A stretch of DNA of 20,535 bases from a virus: IMG/VR virus record IMGVR_UViG_3300027759_003333, positions 1 to 20,535 of that record, one strand, 5' to 3'. Shown piece by piece: positions 5,852 to 11,738 of this stretch. How positions within the stretch are numbered: the stretch's first letter is position 1; every line of letters starts with the position of its first letter. Below the pieces are notes generated by a model. It saw nothing but the letters and a program-made list of their open reading frames with translations. It was not told the origin of the DNA and did not search any database. The position numbers and the translations under genes are program-made.

Positions 5852-5882
5852 GCAGCGCGTAACGCTGCGACCGCCGAGGCGG
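5852..5882 (-). promoter_or_regulatory. tandem GC-rich hairpins in an operon gap
   Basis: In the 82-base gap between two leftward genes, GCAGCG (5852-5857) pairs with CGCTGC (5863-5868), and CCGC (5871-5874) pairs with GCGG (5879-5882) around a CGAG loop. There is no T-run on the leftward strand. Together with the pair at 5041-5090 this makes two gaps in the operon filled by double hairpins, suggesting RNA processing, stability or attenuation sites. Confidence 0.4.
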
Positions 5883-5891
5883 TTTCGATCT

Positions 5892-6122
5892 CTAAGGCTT
5901 GATAGCTGCGAGCAGCTGCTCGTTTAGTAGGTGCGTGGTGCGCTCTAGTATTGCGGCGATAATGTCTAGTAGCTCATCATCACCGAGAAAGTCACCGCCT
6001 AGTTCATAAGCTAGGCCTATGAGTTCTACGGCTACGTTATTAGGGTGAGTATCCTCGTGTAGGACATAATCGGCAAAGCTCTCGTTAGTGTCTAGTATGG
6101 CCTCGATCTGCTTTAGTTTCAT
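5892..6122 (-). CDS. small acidic hypothetical protein
   Basis: The 76-residue product is mostly helical and acidic: MKLKQIEAILDTNESFADYV, then VAVELIGLAYELGGDFLGDD and ELLDIIAAILERTTHLLNEQ. No domain is recognised. GGGAGAA lies about ten bases before ATG 6122. The gene starts four bases after the stop of the upstream mini-protein gene. Confidence 0.65.
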   Translation of the reverse strand: MKLKQIEAILDTNESFADYVLHEDTHPNNVAVELIGLAYELGGDFLGDDELLDIIAAILERTTHLLNEQLLAAIKP

Positions 6123-6126
6123 TAGA

Positions 6127-6237
6127 CTATTCTCCCTTTATTTCGTTTAGGCAACCCTCGCAGGTTGCGCCCCAAGGCTCGACTGTTGCGCCTTTAGTTA
6201 TATCTTTAATCACGTCTCCGCAAAGATTACAGTTCAT
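6127..6237 (-). CDS. 36-residue zinc-ribbon mini-protein
   Basis: The product reads MNCNLCGDVIKDITKGATVE then PWGATCEGCLNEIKGE. Two CxxC motifs (residues 3-6 and 26-29) surround a short beta-rich segment: a minimal zinc ribbon. ATG 6237 overlaps the upstream stop as TAATG. It is the first of six Cys-motif mini-proteins in this operon. No known family is recognised. Confidence 0.65.
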   Translation of the reverse strand: MNCNLCGDVIKDITKGATVEPWGATCEGCLNEIKGE

Positions 6238-6422
6238 TAGATCTCGACCGCCTTCGATACTGCCTCGATCTGCTCGCCCATAATTCTTAGCGGCTCGTCT
6301 AATAGATAGCTGGTTAGGTCGTAATTGCTTAACACGTAAGCAATAGCTTTCGCGTTATAACCTTCATTAAGTAGGCACTTTATAACTACTTTAGCGAGTT
6401 CTTTCTCTATTTGCTTATTCAT
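6237..6422 (-). CDS. first gene of the leftward operon, hypothetical
   Basis: The 61-residue product, starting MNKQIEKELAKVVIKCLLNE, is helical, with YNAKAIAYVLSNYDLTSYLL in the middle. The segment NAKAIAYVLSNYDL could be a winged-helix or helix-turn-helix-like unit but is too short to claim. GAGAG lies about nine bases before ATG 6422. It is the gene nearest the central repeat region, so the leftward promoter must lie to its right. Confidence 0.6.
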   Translation of the reverse strand: MNKQIEKELAKVVIKCLLNEGYNAKAIAYVLSNYDLTSYLLDEPLRIMGEQIEAVSKAVEI

Positions 6423-6553
6423 ATTCTTAGCTCTCTTTCGTGGTTGGTAGGTGATCCACTAAGAGAAAGATACGGCACTCTCCCCCATTACGCAACTCTT
6501 AAAGCAAGGTTTCTTTTAACTATTTGGGGCAGCTTGGGCAGCTATCGAGGGCG

Positions 6554-6584
6554 ACCTCGACCGGTGGGGATCACCTCGACCGGT
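6554..6584 (+). repeat. two copies of ACCTCGACCGGT, 19-base spacing
   Basis: ACCTCGACCGGT occurs exactly at 6554-6565 and 6573-6584, with GGGGATC between. The 19-base phase is close to two helical turns, so bound proteins would face the same side of the DNA. It is the leftmost of the repeats in the non-coding region. Confidence 0.8.
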
Positions 6585-6627
6585 ACGCCTTGGCCTTGGT
6601 AATAGCTCGCGGCCTGATAGCTCTACG

Positions 6628-6712
6628 GGTTGGCAGGGTTTGGGGTTGGATAGCTGCGAACTATTGGCTCGGCCTCGGTTGGTTGGCAGCTCATCGGGTC
6701 ATCGGTTGGCAG
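6628..6712 (+). repeat. three copies of GGTTGGCAG
   Basis: GGTTGGCAG occurs at 6628-6636, 6681-6689 and 6704-6712. Its core GTTGGC is the reverse complement of the GCCAAC core repeated at 6785-6800, so the two arrays face each other. GGTTGGC at 6704-6710 is exactly complementary to GCCAACC at 6795-6801. Confidence 0.8.
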
Positions 6713-6784
6713 GTTATCGGTTACTTAATTAGTTAGCGCGAGAGGGCTAAGGGTTGCCGAGGGGTTAGTCACCATTCTAGCCCG

Positions 6785-6874
6785 TAGCCAACTAGCCAAC
6801 CTTTAGCCAGCAATAAGGGGCAGACAGTAGGCAGACAGGGGGCAATAGCCAGCAATACGGCCAGCAGGCCAGCA
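6785..6874 (+). repeat. TAGCCAAC / TAGCCAGCAATA iteron-like array
   Basis: TAGCCAAC stands in perfect tandem at 6785-6792 and 6793-6800. TAGCCAGCAATA occurs at 6804-6815 and 6846-6857, and CCAGCA recurs at 6861-6866 and 6869-6874. GGCAGACAG is also doubled within the array (6819-6840). The stretch is C/A-rich, opposite to the G/T-rich stretch to its left. Iterons of this type bind replication initiators or terminase (general knowledge); which applies here is not shown. Confidence 0.75.
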
Positions 6875-6982
6875 AAGCCGACCCCATATCGTTAAAAATA
6901 ATGCTGCGTGTGTATATACTCCCCAAATAAATATATTTCCTAAAGTGAAAGCCCCTGAACTGGGGTTATGTAGTTAATAATA

Positions 6983-7002
6983 ACTGTGACGCGAAACACA
7001 GT
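6983..7002. promoter_or_regulatory. dyad ACTGTG-N8-CACAGT, possible operator
   Basis: A perfect 6-base dyad with an 8-base spacer, 20 bases in all, lies 27-40 bases upstream of the candidate promoter at 7029. The geometry suits a dimeric repressor or activator. It could also fold as a short RNA hairpin if transcribed from further upstream. Confidence 0.45.
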
Positions 7003-7028
7003 AGCAGATGCGGTAAACGGTCTAAATT

Positions 7029-7046
7029 TTCTGCCTTATATATAGT
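7029..7046 (+). promoter_or_regulatory. candidate promoter for the folded RNA
   Basis: TTCTGCCT-TA-TATATAGT: the sequence includes TATA and TATAGT, close to a -10 box, preceded by A/T-rich AAATTTT. No good -35 box is visible. The 14-position pattern TTCTGCCTNNTATA recurs at 7226-7239 before the terminase gene, which supports a shared phage-specific promoter element. Confidence 0.45.
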
Positions 7047-7049
7047 AGA

Positions 7050-7180
7050 GGAGCAAAGCGGGGTTAAGAAGCTTTGCGACGAAAGGTTGGCCTCTAACGA
7101 GGCCCCTAGGCCGAGTGTAGCTTTACCCCTCACTACGCTGTGGCTTGTTCGGGAGTTTACTCCCGCCTACGGCGGTTTTT
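7050..7180 (+). ncRNA. candidate structured RNA ending in a terminator
   Basis: Four stems are visible in order: GCAAAGC (7053-7059) with GCTTTGC (7071-7077); GGCCTC (7089-7094) with GAGGCC (7099-7104) around TAAC; GTAG (7117-7120) with CTAC (7133-7136), weak; and CGGGAG (7150-7155) with CTCCCG (7160-7165) around TTTA. The loop of the first contains GGGGT (7060-7064) and the loop of the third contains ACCCC (7125-7129), which can pair. The last stem shares CCG with the terminator stem that follows, so the two exclude each other. It may be a small RNA or the leader of the virion operon with an attenuation switch. No known RNA family is recognised. Confidence 0.55.
7163..7180 (+). terminator. 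intrinsic terminator before terminase gene
   Basis: CCGCC (7163-7167), TAC loop, GGCGG (7171-7175), then TTTTT (7176-7180): a short but all-GC stem with a T-run on the plus strand. There is no plus-strand gene upstream in the non-coding region, which is why an RNA transcript from about 7045 is proposed. Its first three bases also belong to the CTCCCG arm of an upstream hairpin. Confidence 0.75.
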
Positions 7181-7210
7181 AGTGGGGATAGTTCTATTAA
7201 TATCTAGACC

Positions 7211-7241
7211 GGTATAAATCCCATATTCTGCCTGGTATAAA
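7211..7241 (+). promoter_or_regulatory. candidate promoter of the virion operon
   Basis: GGTATAAA occurs twice (7211-7218 and 7234-7241). The second copy is TGGTATAAA, an extended -10-like box, and is the end of TTCTGCCTGGTATA (7226-7239), which matches the element at 7029. It lies 26 bases before the ribosome site of the terminase gene and after the terminator. CCGATT is doubled just downstream (7249-7264). No clear -35 box is seen. Confidence 0.5.
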
Positions 7242-7277
7242 ACATAAACCGATTCCGGCCGATTTTGAGGAGACCAC

Positions 7278-9137
7278 GTGGCTGATAACTCAGCTGATAT
7301 AGCCAAGCGTATTATCCTTGGTTGCGTAGCAGAAGGTATGACCATAGACGCGGCTTGTTCATCAGCCGGTAAGTCTATGAAGACTTATGAGTATTACCGT
7401 CGCTCCGATAAGATCTTCGCGGATAAAGTTGACCGCACCAGACTCGGACTTAAGGACAAACAGTTCCAAGGTGGCGACGTTCACGATATTGACTTCGTGG
7501 AGTTCAGACAGCGCTTCCTACACTCTAGGACCTTTGACCACCAGAAAAACATTGTGGATGTAATTGAAGGCCGTGAGCCTGGTTGGCTCCATCCTTCTAT
7601 GAAGTTTGAAAAGGGTGTGGCTAATAATCGTATCCTGGTAAACATCCCGCCCAACCACGCCAAGTCTATGACCATCACGGTTGACTACGTAACTTGGCAG
7701 GTAGCACGCAATCCTAACTTCCGTGTGCTGATAGTTTCACAAACCCAGCGACTAGCTGCTGACTTTCTCTACGCCATCAAGCAACGTTTGACACACCCAA
7801 TGTATGCTGATCTTCAAAGCGCTTATGCTGCTGGCGTAGGGTTTAACTCTAAGACGGCCTCTTGGCAGGCCACCCGCGTCACCTTTGGTGATGAACTCAG
7901 AGAATCTTCTGAGAAAGATCCAAACATCGAAGCCGTCGGCATCGGCGGTCAGATCTACGGCAAGCGTGCGGATATGATTATCGTAGACGATGCAGTGACT
8001 TTATCTAACGCTAATGACTTTGAACGGCAGATCAAGTGGTTGACTCAGGATGTTAGATCCCGTCTTAACCCTACCGGTAAGTTAATTATTATTGGAACTC
8101 GTGTTGCATCAGTAGACCTGTACCGCGAACTACGCCAAGAGGATCGCTACCCAGCCGGTCTTGTCCCTTGGACATATCTGGCTATGCCAGCGCTGCTGGA
8201 GCCAAACGAAGACCCCGACAAGTGGGTAACGCTCTGGCCTAAGTCAGATGCCCCTTTTGATGGGCAAGAAGAAAATGAAAAAGACGAAGACGGCCTATAC
8301 CCCCGTTGGTCTGGTAAGAATTTATTTAATGAACGCCAAGCTATGGATACCAGCACTTGGGCGCTCGTCTACCAGCAACAGGATGTTTCCGAGAACGCGG
8401 CTTTTGATCCCGTCTGTGTCCGTGGCTCTATTGACGGTATGCGTAAGTCTGGCCGACTTGAGATGGGTCACCCAGGTCATCCTAAAGATTTGAATGGCTT
8501 TAGTTATATCTGCGGTATGGACCCAGCCATTGTTGGAGATACCGCTGTTGTCTGTTACGCGATTGATCGCGCTACCAGCAAACGCTACATAGTGGACGTA
8601 ATGAAAATTACCCGCCCCTCACCACAGCAGATCCGCGACATTATCTTTAACTGGACTTCACTCTATAGTCCTAGTGAATGGATTATTGAAAAGAACGCCT
8701 TCCAGGCTTTCCTAACTCAAGATGAAGGTATCCGTCAGCACTTAGCATCTCGCGGAGTAATCCTACGTGAGCATCATACCGGTACTAATAAATGGGATAC
8801 CGGTTTCGGTGTAGCTTCTATGGCTACCTTATTTGGTACCAAGCAACCAGATGGTAAGCACCATCGAGATAACTTAATACATTTGCCTAGCGATCAAACT
8901 GAAAACGTTAAGTCTTTAATTGAACAGTTGATTACTTGGACGCCAACTACAAAGGGTAAGACCGATATGGTAATGGCGTTATGGTTTTGTGAGATCCGAG
9001 CAAGAGAAATGCTCAACTATGGCCAGTACGCAACGCACCACTTAAAGAACCCGTTCTTATCACGGGCAGAGAAATCCAAAAGAGTTGTTGTAAACATTGA
9101 TGAAATGATTGCAGCGCAAAACAAAACATTCGTATAA
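7278..9137 (+). CDS. terL: terminase large subunit with N-terminal HTH-like segment
   Basis: The 619-residue product is the ATPase-nuclease motor that packages DNA. The ATPase part has a variant Walker A motif NIPPNHAKSMT (122-132), Walker B ADMIIVDDAV (231-240, acidic D237/D238) and coupling motif IIIGTR (270-275). The nuclease part has Asp415 in ICGMDPAIVGDTAVV and Glu471 in EWIIEKNAFQ, with a late Asp in KTDMVMALWF. Residues 1-58, IAKRIILGCVAEGMTIDAAC and then KTYEYYRRSDKIFADKVDRT, look like the helix-turn-helix of a terminase small subunit fused in front. No separate small subunit is seen in this window. GTG 7278 follows GAGGAG by five bases. Length is somewhat above the usual 450-550, fitting the extension. 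Confidence 0.93.
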   Translation: MADNSADIAKRIILGCVAEGMTIDAACSSAGKSMKTYEYYRRSDKIFADKVDRTRLGLKDKQFQGGDVHDIDFVEFRQRFLHSRTFDHQKNIVDVIEGREPGWLHPSMKFEKGVANNRILVNIPPNHAKSMTITVDYVTWQVARNPNFRVLIVSQTQRLAADFLYAIKQRLTHPMYADLQSAYAAGVGFNSKTASWQATRVTFGDELRESSEKDPNIEAVGIGGQIYGKRADMIIVDDAVTLSNANDFERQIKWLTQDVRSRLNPTGKLIIIGTRVASVDLYRELRQEDRYPAGLVPWTYLAMPALLEPNEDPDKWVTLWPKSDAPFDGQEENEKDEDGLYPRWSGKNLFNERQAMDTSTWALVYQQQDVSENAAFDPVCVRGSIDGMRKSGRLEMGHPGHPKDLNGFSYICGMDPAIVGDTAVVCYAIDRATSKRYIVDVMKITRPSPQQIRDIIFNWTSLYSPSEWIIEKNAFQAFLTQDEGIRQHLASRGVILREHHTGTNKWDTGFGVASMATLFGTKQPDGKHHRDNLIHLPSDQTENVKSLIEQLITWTPTTKGKTDMVMALWFCEIRAREMLNYGQYATHHLKNPFLSRAEKSKRVVVNIDEMIAAQNKTFV

Positions 9138-9147
9138 GGAGATCCCA

Positions 9148-9333
9148 ATGGCATTAACACCAAGCTGGAAGACAGAAACTGTCGAAGAAGATTACATTGA
9201 TAAAGGTGCTGTAACAACACCTCAGATCAACCCAATGGTAGACGCTAAGTACGCTGCCGCTAAAGCCGAAGCTGCTGCCGCTGATTTTATTGAGTGGCCA
9301 ACTAATGTACACGCCGACGATAAGGGTATGTAA
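9148..9333 (+). CDS. small virion-operon protein, hypothetical
   Basis: The 61-residue product, MALTPSWKTETVEEDYIDKG and onward, is rich in Ala/Lys (YAAAKAEAAAADFIEW) with a helical middle. AAGGAG seven bases before ATG 9148 fixes the start; an in-frame upstream start would overlap the terminase end. No domain is recognised. It lies between terminase and portal, where head-connector or completion proteins sometimes lie, but it is too short to argue this. Confidence 0.7.
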   Translation: MALTPSWKTETVEEDYIDKGAVTTPQINPMVDAKYAAAKAEAAAADFIEWPTNVHADDKGM

Positions 9334-9335
9334 CT

Positions 9336-9566
9336 ATGGCTAGACCAGCAGAGTCAAATGGCAAGAAAGCCACACCGCCCAAGAAGGATGACTACACCTA
9401 CGCTAAAGAAGTAGCCGGTCAACCAGCAACTACTCCTGAAGAAATAATTCAAAAGACCCGTGCCAAACTAGATAAGAAGTATCTTGAAGATAAGTACCCA
9501 GAATTAAAAGATGCTTCAACCCAATCTGGGGTTGTACGCCACAGAACTTATACTAAATTAGTTTAA
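9336..9566 (+). CDS. small lysine-rich hypothetical protein
   Basis: The 76-residue product has a basic, Pro-rich start (MARPAESNGKKATPPKKDDY) and a helical tail with KTRAKLDKKYLEDKYPELKD. It follows the preceding gene after two bases and has AAGGG nine bases upstream of the ATG. It is 12 bases before the portal gene. No family is recognised; a DNA-binding or scaffold-accessory role is only a guess. Confidence 0.65.
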   Translation: MARPAESNGKKATPPKKDDYTYAKEVAGQPATTPEEIIQKTRAKLDKKYLEDKYPELKDASTQSGVVRHRTYTKLV

Positions 9567-9578
9567 TAAGGATTCCCA

Positions 9579-11330
9579 ATGCTAACAATTAAAGAAGTTA
9601 CTGCAAAGGTAACTCGCTTACAGACCAAGTACGCTGCGCGTGATGGTCGTATGCGTGATGTCCTTTCGGTACGTCAGGGAGACATCTCGAAGGTTTATCC
9701 TTCTATGTTCTCAGAGGACTATCCAAAACCTCTAGTCGCCAATATTATTGACGTCTCCGCACGTGACCTTGCTGAGTCAATGGCTCCGCTGCCTTCTTTT
9801 AATTGCACAGCATCTAATATGGTCTCTGATACAGCACGTAAATCTGCTGATATCCGTACCCGTATTGCTAACTATTATGTAGATCGCTCTGAACTAGGTA
9901 TCCAGATGTATACCGGTGCGGATTGGTACAACACCTACGGTATGTTAATTGGTCGCGTTGAACTTGATTACGAGAACGACAATCCAATTATGAAGATGAT
10001 TAACCCATTTGGCGCTTATCCTGAATTGGATCGCTTTGGTCGTTGTCTTTCATTAACACAAATCGTTGGTATGGATGCCCAGACTCTGGCTTCCTTATAC
10101 CCAGAGTTCTATAAAGAGATCGTAGGAATGAATCAGTTCACACCTGGTTCTCCATATCTATCTTTAGTTCGCTACCACGACAAAGACCAAGACCTGATCT
10201 ATCTACCAGAGCGTAAAGATCTAGTTCTATCTAATACACCAAACCCAATTGGTGAATGTATGGTTCGTGTTGCTATGCGCCCATCTATTGATGGCGAAGC
10301 ACGTGGACAATATGATGATGTATTAGGCGTTCAGTTAGCCAGAGCACGCTTTGCTGTACTTCAGGTACAGGCAGCTGAGAAATCAATCCAAGCACCTATT
10401 GCTATTCCACAAGATGTACAGGAATTAGCACTCGGCCCAGATTCAATTATGCGTTCGTCTCAACCTCAGAACATCCGTCGAGTTCCGCTTGATCTCCCAC
10501 CTGGTATCTTTGCTGAATCAGGTGTACTAGAGCGCGAACTACGTACCGGTGCTCGTTATCCTGAGACTCGCGGTGGCAACACAGACGCTTCCGTTGTTAC
10601 AGGTCGCGGTGTTCAAGCGCTACAAGCTGGTTTTGATACACAGATCAAGGCAGCACAAGCACAGTTCGCACGTATGTTTGTTGAACTTATTGCGCTTTGC
10701 TTTAAGACAGATGAAACCATCTTTGGTAATAAGATGAAAGAAATTCGTGGCGTTGACGACGGCACACCTTACACAATGAAGTACGTTCCATCTAAGGCAA
10801 TCGCAGGCGATTACACAGTAGATGTTCGTTACGGAATTATGTCCGGTATGAATCCAAACAACGCAACCGTTGCGCTTCTACAGATGCGTAGCGATAAGTT
10901 GATCTCACGTGATTATGTACGTCGTGAACTTCCTATTGAGATTAACGTAACTCAAGAAGAACAAAAAGTTGATATTGAAGAAATGCGCGATGCCCTACGG
11001 GCTGCTATCGGACAGACAGCACTTGCTATTCCTCAGATGGTTGCACAAGGACAAGACCCAACTAAGATACTAATGTCATTTAGTGAAATGATTAAGGGTC
11101 GCCAAAAAGGTTTAACTATTGAAAATGTTGTGGAGAAAGCGTTTACGCCTGAACCTCAGCCAGCAAATCCAGAAATGGGTATGCAGCCCCCAGCAGCAGG
11201 GATGACTCCCGTCGCGGCCTCGCAGCCAAGTATGGTACAACCTGGCGGTGCAGCCCCTGCTGCTGGTGGTGCCCCTCAAGGCAAACCAGATATCGCATCA
11301 TTGCTCGCATCAATCGGCGGCGCAGCATAA
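9579..11330 (+). CDS. portal protein
   Basis: The 583-residue product sits just after the terminase, has the usual portal length and the typical features: N-terminal helix (LTIKEVTAKVTRLQTKYAAR), the segment YPKPLVANIIDVSARDLAES, an early beta-rich wing (IGRVELDYENDNPIMKMINP, FGAYPELDRFGR), a central stem/crown region and a long helix with ARFAVLQVQAAEKSIQAPIA, TGRGVQALQAGFDTQIKAAQ. The last 70 residues are Pro/Ala/Gln/Gly-rich and probably disordered inside or outside the head. It would form the dodecameric ring through which DNA enters and leaves. AAGGA lies before ATG 9579. Assignment rests on position and overall pattern rather than on one diagnostic motif. Confidence 0.85.
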   Translation: MLTIKEVTAKVTRLQTKYAARDGRMRDVLSVRQGDISKVYPSMFSEDYPKPLVANIIDVSARDLAESMAPLPSFNCTASNMVSDTARKSADIRTRIANYYVDRSELGIQMYTGADWYNTYGMLIGRVELDYENDNPIMKMINPFGAYPELDRFGRCLSLTQIVGMDAQTLASLYPEFYKEIVGMNQFTPGSPYLSLVRYHDKDQDLIYLPERKDLVLSNTPNPIGECMVRVAMRPSIDGEARGQYDDVLGVQLARARFAVLQVQAAEKSIQAPIAIPQDVQELALGPDSIMRSSQPQNIRRVPLDLPPGIFAESGVLERELRTGARYPETRGGNTDASVVTGRGVQALQAGFDTQIKAAQAQFARMFVELIALCFKTDETIFGNKMKEIRGVDDGTPYTMKYVPSKAIAGDYTVDVRYGIMSGMNPNNATVALLQMRSDKLISRDYVRRELPIEINVTQEEQKVDIEEMRDALRAAIGQTALAIPQMVAQGQDPTKILMSFSEMIKGRQKGLTIENVVEKAFTPEPQPANPEMGMQPPAAGMTPVAASQPSMVQPGGAAPAAGGAPQGKPDIASLLASIGGAA

Positions 11331-11348
11331 ACTTCTAGGAGGTGAAAT

Positions 11349-11489
11349 ATGAATAAAGGATCACAAGCCCCAGCTCCAATGTCTAAGCCTATCCACGGCG
11401 CAGCAGGCGCAGGCGCTAAGGTAACAGGCGGCGACGTTAAGATGCCTTTCGCTGGAGCACCAAAGCCAGGTAAGAAAGTAAAGAAGTAA
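11349..11489 (+). CDS. 46-residue Ala/Gly/Lys-rich virion-operon peptide
   Basis: The product reads MNKGSQAPAPMSKPIHGAAG, AGAKVTGGDVKMPFAGAPKP and ends GKKVKK. It has a near-perfect ribosome site, AGGAGGTG, five bases before ATG 11349, so it is probably made in quantity. Low-complexity, basic and probably unfolded alone, it could coat DNA or lie in the head, but no function is recognised. Too short for most gene callers. Confidence 0.75.
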   Translation: MNKGSQAPAPMSKPIHGAAGAGAKVTGGDVKMPFAGAPKPGKKVKK

Positions 11490-11516
11490 AAAACTTTTTA
11501 GTAAGGAGTACTGGGC

Positions 11517-11738
11517 GTGGATAATCACGAAGAAATACCGCGTCCAGTACGTCCTACTGACGGTTTAGTTATTCTTACCGAATTCTTTTTTAACCTCTGC
11601 CAAGTGATTACGACCCTAGCAGAGTCATTAATGGAATTATCAATTTATCATTCAAACAGAGAAACCAAAGTCCACAAGATGTGGAAAGGTTTTTCACAAG
11701 ATTTAGAAACTATTCAGGAGGATACAGATGGCGCTTGA
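11517..11738 (+). CDS. small hypothetical protein with helical core
   Basis: The 73-residue product has a Pro-rich start (MDNHEEIPRPVRPTDGLVIL), then a hydrophobic/amphipathic helix TEFFFNLCQVITTLAESLME and a charged tail. AAGGAG lies eight bases before GTG 11517. Its stop overlaps the next gene's start by 11 bases. The hydrophobic run is broken by polar residues and is more likely a buried or coiled-coil helix than a membrane span. Function unknown. Confidence 0.65.
   Translation: MDNHEEIPRPVRPTDGLVILTEFFFNLCQVITTLAESLMELSIYHSNRETKVHKMWKGFSQDLETIQEDTDGA

Larger units (their letters stand above)
6423..7277. other. central non-coding region between divergent operons
   Basis: About 855 bases with no convincing protein gene. 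Right to left from the leftward operon it holds a short leader (6423-6520), a stretch rich in G and T on the plus strand (6525-6770), a stretch rich in C and A with iteron-like repeats (6780-6880), an AT-rich stretch (6890-6950) with GTATATAC at 6912-6919, a CCCC/GGGG hairpin (6952-6965), a dyad (6983-7002), a candidate promoter, a folded RNA and terminator, then a second candidate promoter for the virion operon. Frames open on the plus strand here start with TTG or lie in low-complexity sequence. Its place suggests an origin, packaging site or transcription switch (inference). Confidence 0.75.

Noticed and set aside
6524-6736. A 70-codon plus-strand frame with hydrophobic Trp/Gly-rich product in the central region
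   Set aside because: It starts with TTG, has no ribosome-binding site, and lies wholly in repetitive G/T-rich sequence whose repeats explain the biased composition. A short frame at 6411-6602 fails for the same reasons.
6785-6874. CRISPR array
   Set aside because: The repeats are 8-12 bases with unequal or no spacers, far too short and irregular for CRISPR.
6890-6950. Leftward promoter in the AT-rich stretch
   Set aside because: TATATA-like boxes exist on the minus strand, but no -35 partner stands out and the AT-rich context makes chance matches likely; not called as a feature.
6950-6967. Hairpin AGCCCC/GGGGTT as a terminator
   Set aside because: The stem is short with a GU pair, and neither strand has a proper T-run after it; kept only as a note in the central region.
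11487-11510. Slippery run AAAAAAC near 11487 as a programmed frameshift joining the 46- and 73-residue genes
   Set aside because: The run follows the stop codon, and the downstream gene has its own AAGGAG and GTG start.
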